NCBI RefSeq assembly: GCF_011045025.1
Contig: NZ_JAAKZX010000107.1
Location: 1 to 32,240, forward strand
DNA: 32,240 nucleotides
Direction of reading: 5' to 3'
Source of the DNA: Streptomyces ureilyticus
GTDB lineage: Bacteria > Actinomycetota > Actinomycetes > Streptomycetales > Streptomycetaceae
Shown piece by piece: positions 18,897 to 25,554 of this stretch. The notes under the pieces are model-generated. The model was not told the origin of the DNA and made no database searches. It saw nothing but the letters and a program-made list of their open reading frames with translations. A program made the position numbers and the translations under genes. The number at the start of each line of letters is the position of its first letter. Within the stretch, counting starts at the first letter, position 1.

Positions 18897-21266
18897 TCAG
18901 GACGTCCGCTTTGTGCCCTTCTTCAGGTAGCCCATGTCCTCGTACACCGGTGTCTCGAAGCCGAACGCGCCCGCGTTGACCAGGTTCGTGCGGGCCGCTA
19001 CGAGCTGGGGGCGCTGGTAGAGGGGGATCGAGCCGGCGGCGGCCCAGATGCGGGCGTCCGCCTTGCGGACCAGGGAGCGGGACTTGCTCTCGTCCAGTTC
19101 GGCGGCGGCCTGGTCGAAGAGCTGGTCGACCTGGTCGGTGCCGACGCGGGTGTAGTTCTGCTCGACGTTGAGGGAGCCGTCCGCGGCCGGTACCGGCTTG
19201 GCGTAGATGGGGCGTGCGTCGGTGGCGGGGAAGGCGGACGCGGGCCAGGAGTAGAGGGCCAGGTCGTACTGGCCGGAGGCGATGTGGTCCTTGAAGTAGC
19301 TCGCGTCGGAGACCTTGGAGATCTCCGTACGGATGCCGATGTCATTCAGCATCCGCGCGATGCGCTCACCGACCGCCCGCAGCGACTCCGTGCCCGGCCC
19401 TGAGGGGAGCACGAAGCGCAACGACAGGGGCTTGCCGTCCTTGGCGAGCGGCCTGGCCGCAGCACGAGCGGGAGCGGGAGCGGCGGTGCCCTTCGGCGCG
19501 TACGCCCCTGACGCACCGCCGCGCTTGGCCTTCCCCTCCTGCGCCGACTCCTGCTTCGCTTCCTGCTCCTCGTCGGCCTTCTCGGCCTCGCGGCGCTGCG
19601 CCTGCGCGGCGGCCTGGTCGAGGAGCGCCGTGCGCAACTGGTCGATGGGCGCGGGCACGAGCACGGCAGAGGTGCCATGCCCGGCAGGCTTGCTGTCGTC
19701 GCCGGAACCTTCGCCGTACGACGCCTCGCCGGAGACCGGGTCGTAAGCCGCACCCGGCTTGTTGTCCTGGCCCACGATGTACGTACCGTCGTCCGGCTTC
19801 TTCGGCTTCTTCGGCTTCTCCGACTTCCTGGACTTCTCCGGCTTCTCGGAGGCCTCGCCGCCGGCCCCCTTCGCCGCCTTCTCCTTCTCCCCCTTCTTCT
19901 CCTTGACGGGCCCGCCCCGTTTCCAGCCCGCGTCCGAGAGCAGCGCCTGCGCCTCCTCGGTGTCCTGTTCGCCGAGGGCGCCGCTGTTGTCGGCGTATGC
20001 GGCCTGTCCGGCGAGGGCGAGGTGGCTGCCGACAGGTTCGGCGGGCAGGCCGAGGGGCTGGAGTACGACCCTGGCGAGCTCGTCGCGGTCGAGGGCGCGG
20101 GCCACGGCGCGGCGGACGCGTTCGTCGGCGAGCGGGCCCTCGGCGCCGTTGAGGGCGAGCTGGGTGTAGACGGGTTCCAGGGACTTGCGGACCACGAAAC
20201 GGCGCAGCGCCGCCTGCTCCTCGCGGAACTTCGCCATCGCCTCGGTCCGCTGCTCGCGGGCGGTGATCTCCTCGTCGGCCGCCTCCTCGTCGGAGCCGTT
20301 CGCGATCGCCCAGGAGCGCAGCGCCTGGCCGGGGGTGAGCTCGGCGTCGGGGCCGTGGGCGAGGGGTGCCCCGGCCGAGCCCTTGGCGCGGGCGGCGGCT
20401 GTGACGCGCCGGGCCGCGGAGGGGTCGATCTCGGCGAGGTCGAGCCGGCCGGCGGCGAGCGCGGCGGCGCGCTTGTTGCGCGGTACGGCGCGCAGCACCA
20501 GCTCGGAGAGCCTGGGCTTGTGGCCCCACCAGCGCGGGTTGCGCTTCAGCCTGACGTCGCCGGCCTTGCGGTCGATCTCGTCGATCCTGAAGGGTCCTGC
20601 GGTGACCTTCAGCTTGCGGCGGGCGCCGTCGTTGAAGGCGTCCGGGGTGCCCATCACGTCCTTCGGGTACAGCGGCGAGAACAGCGATCGCCAGTCCGCG
20701 TACGGCTTGCGGAAGGTGACCCGTACCTCGAGGTCGCTGTCGCCGCGTTCGATCTTCTCGATGCGTTCGTAGCCGGCGTTGCGGGCCGTCCAGTACGCGG
20801 TGTCCTTGCCGGACAGGGCACGCCACTGGGCGGCGAAGTCGGCGGCGCCGATCTCGCGGCCGTCGCTCCAGACGGCCTGCTGGTTGAGCTTGTAGAGCAC
20901 GACCTGCTGGGGCTCGCGCTCGACGATCTCCGCGGACTCCAGGTAGTCGGGGTTGCGCTCGGGCCGGCCCCTCTCGTCGAACCGGTACATCGAGGGCAGG
21001 ACCGCGCCGACGACCCGGGAGGTGGCCGCGTCGGCGTCCGCCTGGAAGGTGTTGAGGGTCGCCGGGACGGTGTCCATGGCCCAGCGCAGGGTGCCGCCGT
21101 CGGCGATCCGGTCGCGTTCCGCGGGGGCGATGTCCTGCCGGGCGAGGGGCCGGGCGGCCGGGTCCTCCTCGCTGCACGCGGCGAGGGAGGGCACCGCGAG
21201 CACGCCCGCCGTGAGGAACGCGACCGAGCGCATGGCCGCGCGCGGTCCGACGCCGTGGTGGGACAT
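18897..21266 (-). CDS. Large peptide-binding lipoprotein (SBP family 5) with Lys/Glu/Ala-rich insertion
   Basis: A 789-residue family 5 solute-binding protein from ATG 21266 (GGAGGT, 7 nt). Signal peptide MRSVAFLTAGVLAVPSLAAC with lipidated Cys31. The N-terminal lobe keeps the family layout (GTLRWAMDTVPATLN, then VWSDGREIGAADFAAQWRAL). Binding lobe II carries the DERVRRAVARALDRDELA motif. Between about residues 453 and 610 lies an insertion that is not part of the fold: Lys/Glu/Pro runs (VKEKKGEKEKAAKG, KPKKPKKP), then GTYIVGQDNKP, then an Ala/Gln/Glu helix and Ala/Pro stretch. The fold resumes at KPLSLRFVLPSGPGTESLR. Family members are usually 500-600 residues. It has no permease or ATPase genes of its own and lies two genes upstream of bldK, so it may feed BldK or another importer. 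Confidence 0.88.
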   Translation of the reverse strand: MSHHGVGPRAAMRSVAFLTAGVLAVPSLAACSEEDPAARPLARQDIAPAERDRIADGGTLRWAMDTVPATLNTFQADADAATSRVVGAVLPSMYRFDERGRPERNPDYLESAEIVEREPQQVVLYKLNQQAVWSDGREIGAADFAAQWRALSGKDTAYWTARNAGYERIEKIERGDSDLEVRVTFRKPYADWRSLFSPLYPKDVMGTPDAFNDGARRKLKVTAGPFRIDEIDRKAGDVRLKRNPRWWGHKPRLSELVLRAVPRNKRAAALAAGRLDLAEIDPSAARRVTAAARAKGSAGAPLAHGPDAELTPGQALRSWAIANGSDEEAADEEITAREQRTEAMAKFREEQAALRRFVVRKSLEPVYTQLALNGAEGPLADERVRRAVARALDRDELARVVLQPLGLPAEPVGSHLALAGQAAYADNSGALGEQDTEEAQALLSDAGWKRGGPVKEKKGEKEKAAKGAGGEASEKPEKSRKSEKPKKPKKPDDGTYIVGQDNKPGAAYDPVSGEASYGEGSGDDSKPAGHGTSAVLVPAPIDQLRTALLDQAAAQAQRREAEKADEEQEAKQESAQEGKAKRGGASGAYAPKGTAAPAPARAAARPLAKDGKPLSLRFVLPSGPGTESLRAVGERIARMLNDIGIRTEISKVSDASYFKDHIASGQYDLALYSWPASAFPATDARPIYAKPVPAADGSLNVEQNYTRVGTDQVDQLFDQAAAELDESKSRSLVRKADARIWAAAGSIPLYQRPQLVAARTNLVNAGAFGFETPVYEDMGYLKKGTKRTS

Positions 21267-21289
21267 GACTGATACCTCCGGGGCGGTTC

Positions 21290-21354
21290 TGATCACAAGG
21301 GTTGATCACGGGGACTGATCACACGGGCTGATCTCGCGGGCGGATCACGCGGAC
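21290..21354. repeat. Five tandem 13-bp repeats in a divergent promoter region
   Basis: Copies TGATCACAAGGGT, TGATCACGGGGAC, TGATCACACGGGC, TGATCTCGCGGGC and GGATCACGCGGAC follow each other without gaps. The consensus is TGATCACGCGGGC. The array begins 24 bp upstream of the orphan binding-protein start and ends about 49 bp before the TATAAT box of the sdh operon. The TGATCA motif recurs at 21413-21418. The period (13 bp) is not a whole helical turn, so a regular protein array is uncertain. Confidence 0.85.
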
Positions 21355-21380
21355 CTGCCGCGCCGAATGTCGCATTTGAG

Positions 21381-21408
21381 TTATCTAGATCACATTTGGC
21401 CGTATAAT
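21381..21408 (+). promoter_or_regulatory. Candidate promoter of the sdh operon
   Basis: TATAAT at 21403-21408 is a perfect -10 hexamer, rare in this GC-rich DNA. TTATCT at 21381-21386 is a weak -35 at 16 bp spacing, and the palindrome ATCTAGAT overlaps the spacer. Transcription would start near 21414-21416, giving a leader of about 260 nt before the first ORF. Confidence 0.5.
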
Positions 21409-21426
21409 GGAGTTGATCAGATCTAT

Positions 21427-21515
21427 CGCCCTACTGAAGGGCCAAGCCCCCGAGCCGGAGTGGCGCCACGACGATGGGTGGGCGAAAGCTCACCCATCCG
21501 GACCAATAGAGGGCG
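21427..21515 (+). ncRNA. Candidate structured leader RNA of the sdh operon
   Basis: In the plus-strand transcript CGCCCU (21427-21432) can pair with AGGGCG (21510-21515). These enclose GGGC-CAA-GCCC (21439-21449) and an 11-bp stem, GAUGGGUGGGC with GCUCACCCAUC, capped by a GAAA tetraloop (21473-21498, one G-U pair). It lies 12-100 nt after the predicted transcription start and about 160 nt before the first start codon. I do not recognise a known riboswitch class. The pairing is visible; function is inference. Confidence 0.4.
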
Positions 21516-21673
21516 CGACTCCGACGGCGGGGGCGCGCGCGTGGCGTGAATGCGCGACACGATCGGTTAATCCATGCAGATCTCTTCACAGGGGCCGATG
21601 TGACGCGCGACACTCGCAGGCGCATGAACGTTGCCGCCTTGGGCCGCTGGGTCCGCGGAAGTGAGGGCAAGTC

Positions 21674-21961
21674 ATGTCCGTGCAAGACGACCTGACAACA
21701 GTCCAGCGCGCGCTCGACGACCTGTACCGGTCAGTGGGGCGCCTGGAACAGCAGATGGGTGGCGGTCTGGAGATGCGCCGTGTGCGCACCGACGCCGACC
21801 ACCTGCGCGAGAGCGTGGCGCTGCTGCGCGAGGCCGCCCCCGGCCTCAAGACACCGCGGCGTCCCGACCTCGTGTCCATCCCCGACACCCCGTACGACAG
21901 CACTCTGTGGACGGACTCGGACGACGAGGGTCTCGGCGCCCGCGACCGGCACGCACCCTGA
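21674..21961 (+). CDS. 95-residue helical protein, first gene of the sdh1 operon
   Basis: Starts at ATG 21674 with GAGGG 6 nt upstream, and ends 20 nt before sdhC. The first 55 residues form a heptad-like helical hairpin (LTTVQRALDDLYRSVGRLEQQM, then RRVRTDADHLRESVALLREA). The C-terminus is extended and acidic (DLVSIPDTPYDSTLWTDSDDEG). No membrane segment, Cys or signal peptide. A small conserved gene of similar size (Rv0250c, from memory) sits at the same place in the mycobacterial Sdh1 operon, which suggests a conserved role in assembly, stability or activity of the complex. No biochemical function is known to me. Confidence 0.85.
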   Translation: MSVQDDLTTVQRALDDLYRSVGRLEQQMGGGLEMRRVRTDADHLRESVALLREAAPGLKTPRRPDLVSIPDTPYDSTLWTDSDDEGLGARDRHAP

Positions 21962-21981
21962 TCCCACTGGAGTCCACTCCC

Positions 21982-22803
21982 TTGGCCACTGGTACGGAAC
22001 CCGAACTGAACAGCGGCGGCGTAAGAACCCCCACGCGCGCCGCGATCGCCGCCCCGCATCTGCGGACGGACCGCTGGTGGCTGCAGCCCGCAGCCACCGC
22101 GGCCGGTCTGCTGGCTTTCATCGTCTATTCGACGTGGCGGGCGTTCGCGAACACCGACTACTACGCGGCGCCGTATGTCTCGCCGTTCTATTCGCCCTGT
22201 CTGGCGGAGAACTGCGAGCCGATGCGGGCGGGCCCGAACTGGGAGATCTTCGGCGGCTGGTGGGGCCTGTCCCCCGCCCTGCTCATCCTGATCTTCCCGC
22301 TGGGCTTCCGGCTGACCTGCTACTACTACCGCAAGGCCTACTACCGGGGCTTCTGGGCCTCGCCCCCGGCCTGCGCGGTCGCCGAACCGCACAAGAAGTA
22401 CACCGGCGAGACCCGCTTCCCGCTGATCCTGCAGAACATCCACCGCTACTTCTTCTACGCCGCGATCCTCGTCGCCGGCATCCTCACGTACGACACCGTG
22501 CTCGCCTTCCGCGACGAGCACTACGAGTGGGGCCACATGGGTCTCGGCACCCTGGTCTTCCTGGTCAACATCGTGCTGATCTGGGCGTACACCCTCTCCT
22601 GCCACTCGTGCCGGCACATCGTCGGCGGGCAGCTCAAGCACTTCTCCAAGCACCCCGTGCGCTACCGGATGTGGCAGTGGGTCGGCAAGCTCAACGCCCG
22701 GCACATGCTGCTCGCCTGGGCCTCGCTGGTGAGCGTGGCGCTCGCCGACTTCTACGTGTATCTGGTCGCGTCCGGTGCCTTTGACGATCCGAGGTTGTTC
22801 TGA
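21982..22803 (+). CDS. sdhC: Succinate dehydrogenase membrane anchor (Sdh1-type SdhC)
   Basis: A 273-residue membrane subunit, TTG start at 21982 with GGAG 9 nt upstream; the longer frame to 21631 overlaps the preceding gene. About five membrane helices: 36-55, 96-112, 150-175, 183-205 and 240-262. It matches the single-chain anchor of actinobacterial Sdh1 (Rv0249c type), not classical SdhC/SdhD pairs. Cys and His are striking: Cys73, Cys78, Cys113, Cys131 and the cluster CHSCRH (Cys207, His208, Cys210, His212), plus His154. In mycobacterial Sdh1 the anchor was reported to hold a membrane-embedded Rieske-type Fe-S cluster, and these residues are candidates for its ligands. It passes electrons from SdhB to menaquinone. 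Confidence 0.88.
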   Translation: MATGTEPELNSGGVRTPTRAAIAAPHLRTDRWWLQPAATAAGLLAFIVYSTWRAFANTDYYAAPYVSPFYSPCLAENCEPMRAGPNWEIFGGWWGLSPALLILIFPLGFRLTCYYYRKAYYRGFWASPPACAVAEPHKKYTGETRFPLILQNIHRYFFYAAILVAGILTYDTVLAFRDEHYEWGHMGLGTLVFLVNIVLIWAYTLSCHSCRHIVGGQLKHFSKHPVRYRMWQWVGKLNARHMLLAWASLVSVALADFYVYLVASGAFDDPRLF

Positions 22804-24746
22804 TGCCCGTAGTTGACCGGCAGGAGTGGGACGTCGTCGTGGTCGGCGCGGGCGGCGCAGGGCTGCGGGCCGCGATCGAGGCGCGGGAGCGGGGCGCGCG
22901 TACGGCCGTGATCTGCAAGTCGCTGTTCGGCAAGGCGCACACGGTGATGGCCGAGGGCGGCATCGCGGCGGCCATGGGCAACGTGAACTCCGGCGACAAC
23001 TGGCAGGTCCACTTCCGCGACACCATGCGTGGCGGCAAGTTCCTCAACCAGTGGCGGATGGCCGAGCTGCACGCGCAGGAGGCCCCGGACCGGGTCTGGG
23101 AGCTGGAGACCTGGGGCGCACTCTTCGACCGTACGAAGGACGGGCGGATCTCCCAGCGCAACTTCGGCGGGCACGAGTACCCGCGGCTCGCGCACGTCGG
23201 CGACCGTACGGGCCTGGAGCTGATCCGCACGCTCCAGCAGAAGATCGTGTCGCTCCAGCAGGAGGACTTCAAGGAGACCGGTGACTACGAGTCGCGGCTG
23301 AAGGTCTACCAGGAGTGCACGGTCACGAGGATTCTGAAAGACGGGGAGCGGGTCTCGGGGGCCTTCTGCTATGAGCGGGAGTCCGGCCGTTTCTTCGTTC
23401 TCGAAGCCCCCTCTGTCGTGATCGCCACGGGTGGCATCGGCAAGTCCTTCAAGGTGACGTCGAACTCGTGGGAGTACACGGGGGATGGTCATGCGCTGGC
23501 GCTCCTTGCCGGAGCGCCCCTGCTGAACATGGAGTTCGTGCAGTTCCACCCGACGGGCATGGTCTGGCCGCCGTCCGTGAAAGGCATCCTCGTCACCGAG
23601 TCGGTGCGCGGGGACGGCGGGGTGCTGCGGAACTCCGAGGGCAAGCGGTTCATGTTCGACTACATCCCGGACGTGTTCAAGGAGAAGTACGCGCAGTCCG
23701 AGGAGGAGGGCGACCGCTGGTACGAGGACCCGGACAACAACCGGCGTCCGCCCGAGCTGCTGCCGCGTGACGAGGTGGCGCGGGCCATCAACGCGGAGGT
23801 CAAGGCGGGCCGTGGTTCGCCGCACGGCGGGGTCTTCCTCGATGTGTCGACGCGGATGCCGGCCGAGGTGATCAAGCGGCGGCTGCCGTCGATGCACCAC
23901 CAGTTCAAGGAGCTGGCCGACGTCGACATCACCACCGAGGCGATGGAGGTCGGACCGACCTGCCATTACGTGATGGGCGGCATCGCGGTCGAGTCGGACA
24001 CGGCGGCGGCGCGCGGGGTGCCGGGACTGTTCGCGTCCGGGGAGGTCGCGGGCGGTATGCACGGCTCCAACCGGCTCGGCGGTAACTCGCTCTCCGACCT
24101 GCTGGTGTTCGGGCGGCGGGCCGGGCTGCACGCGGCGCGGTACGCGACCGGTCTGGGCGAGCGGCCCGCGGTGGACGACGGCCAGATCGACGCGGCGGCG
24201 GCGGAGGCGCTGCGGCCGTTCTCCGCGGAGGGTCCCGAGGCGGGTGCGGAGGAGGCCGGACGGCCGCCGGAGAACCCGTACACCCTCCATCAGGAGCTCC
24301 AGCAGACGATGAACGACCTCGTCGGCATCATCCGCCGGGAGGCGGAGATGGAGTCGGCGCTGAAGAAGCTGGCGGATCTGCGCGTACGGGCGCGGCGGGC
24401 CGGAGTCGAGGGGCACCGGCAGTTCAACCCCGGCTGGCACCTCGCGCTCGACCTGCGCAACATGCTGCTGGTCAGCGAGTGCGTGGCGCGTGCCGCCCTG
24501 GAACGTACGGAATCGCGCGGCGGCCACACCCGTGAGGACCATCCGACGATGGAGCGGGAGTGGCGGCGGATCAACCTGCTCTGCCAGCTGACCGATCCCA
24601 CGGGCGGCTTGGCGGCCACGGATCCGGTACGCGGCCAGATCAGGCTCGTCCGCGAGACCACCGAGCCCATCCGCCAGGACCTGCTCGCCCTCTTCGACAA
24701 GGAAGAGCTGGTCAAGTACCTCGCCGAAGAGGAGCTGTACGAGTGA
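22803..24746 (+). CDS. sdhA: Succinate dehydrogenase flavoprotein subunit
   Basis: A 647-residue catalytic subunit that oxidises succinate to fumarate on the cytoplasmic face. ATG 22803 overlaps the sdhC stop (TGATG). Rossmann FAD motif VVVGAGGAGLRAA (residues 12-24). His46 in KAHTVMAEGG corresponds to the His that binds FAD covalently. The capping and active-site segments are present: QFHPTGMV, TESVRGDGGVLRN and GSNRLGGNSLSDLLVFGRRAG. The C-terminal helical domain (LRNMLLVSECVARAALERTESRGGHTREDHP) is typical of the family. Translational coupling on both sides supports equal stoichiometry. Confidence 0.95.
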   Translation: MPVVDRQEWDVVVVGAGGAGLRAAIEARERGARTAVICKSLFGKAHTVMAEGGIAAAMGNVNSGDNWQVHFRDTMRGGKFLNQWRMAELHAQEAPDRVWELETWGALFDRTKDGRISQRNFGGHEYPRLAHVGDRTGLELIRTLQQKIVSLQQEDFKETGDYESRLKVYQECTVTRILKDGERVSGAFCYERESGRFFVLEAPSVVIATGGIGKSFKVTSNSWEYTGDGHALALLAGAPLLNMEFVQFHPTGMVWPPSVKGILVTESVRGDGGVLRNSEGKRFMFDYIPDVFKEKYAQSEEEGDRWYEDPDNNRRPPELLPRDEVARAINAEVKAGRGSPHGGVFLDVSTRMPAEVIKRRLPSMHHQFKELADVDITTEAMEVGPTCHYVMGGIAVESDTAAARGVPGLFASGEVAGGMHGSNRLGGNSLSDLLVFGRRAGLHAARYATGLGERPAVDDGQIDAAAAEALRPFSAEGPEAGAEEAGRPPENPYTLHQELQQTMNDLVGIIRREAEMESALKKLADLRVRARRAGVEGHRQFNPGWHLALDLRNMLLVSECVARAALERTESRGGHTREDHPTMEREWRRINLLCQLTDPTGGLAATDPVRGQIRLVRETTEPIRQDLLALFDKEELVKYLAEEELYE

Positions 24747-25513
24747 GCAGCTATGAGGCCCGCTTCAAGGTGTGGCGCGGGGACGCCGAGGGCGGTGGCC
24801 TGGAGGACTTCAAGATCGAAGTCAACGACGGCGAGGTGGTGCTGGACATCATCCACCGCCTCCAGGCGACCCAGACCCCGGATCTGGCCGTGCGCTGGAA
24901 CTGCAAGGCGGGCAAGTGCGGTTCGTGTTCGGCGGAGATCAACGGCCGGCCGCGGCTGATGTGCATGACGCGCATGTCCGTGTTCTCGCGCGAGGAGACG
25001 ATCACGGTGACTCCCTTGCGGGCGTTTCCCGTTGTACGGGATCTCGTCACCGACGTCGGCTTCAACTACACGAAGGCGCGCGAGGTGCCGTCCTTCGTGC
25101 CGCCCGCCGGTGTCGGTCCCGGCGAGTACCGGATGATGCAGGAGGACGTGGACCGCTCGCAGGAGTTCCGCAAGTGCATCGAGTGCTTCCTGTGCCAGGA
25201 CACCTGCCATGTGGTCCGGGACCACGAGGAGAACAAGCCGGCGTTCGCGGGGCCCCGGTTCCTGATGCGGGTGGCGGAGCTGGACATGCACCCGCTGGAC
25301 GCGGCGTCCGAGAGCGGCCTGGACCGCAAGACCACCGCCCAGGACGAACACGGCCTCGGCTACTGCAACATCACCAAGTGCTGTACGGAGGTCTGCCCCG
25401 AGGGCATCAAGATCACGGACAACGCTCTGATTCCCTTGAAGGAACGGGCGGTTGACCGCAAGTACGATCCGCTGGTGTGGCTGGGGTCGAAGATCAGGAG
25501 GCGTACCTCCTAG
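24743..25513 (+). CDS. sdhB: Succinate dehydrogenase iron-sulfur subunit
   Basis: A 256-residue subunit, GTG at 24743 overlapping the sdhA stop (GTGA). Three Fe-S sites are visible: [2Fe-2S] at CKAGKCGSC plus a later Cys (Cys54, 59, 62, 74); [4Fe-4S] at CIECFLCQDTC (Cys145, 148, 151 with Cys218 by family pattern); [3Fe-4S] at Cys155, 208 and 214 around CNITKCCTEVCPEGI. It carries electrons from SdhA FAD to the membrane anchor. It ends 41 bp from the convergent phosphatase gene, with no obvious hairpin between. Confidence 0.95.
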   Translation: MSSYEARFKVWRGDAEGGGLEDFKIEVNDGEVVLDIIHRLQATQTPDLAVRWNCKAGKCGSCSAEINGRPRLMCMTRMSVFSREETITVTPLRAFPVVRDLVTDVGFNYTKAREVPSFVPPAGVGPGEYRMMQEDVDRSQEFRKCIECFLCQDTCHVVRDHEENKPAFAGPRFLMRVAELDMHPLDAASESGLDRKTTAQDEHGLGYCNITKCCTEVCPEGIKITDNALIPLKERAVDRKYDPLVWLGSKIRRRTS

Positions 25514-25554
25514 ACCTCACAGGCCTCCTTCGCCTCCCGGGCCTCCTGGGCCTC

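Noticed and set aside
19677..21272. Plus-strand 531-codon frame over the orphan lipoprotein gene
   Set aside because: Antisense shadow; the minus frame has signal peptide, lipobox and binding-protein motifs.
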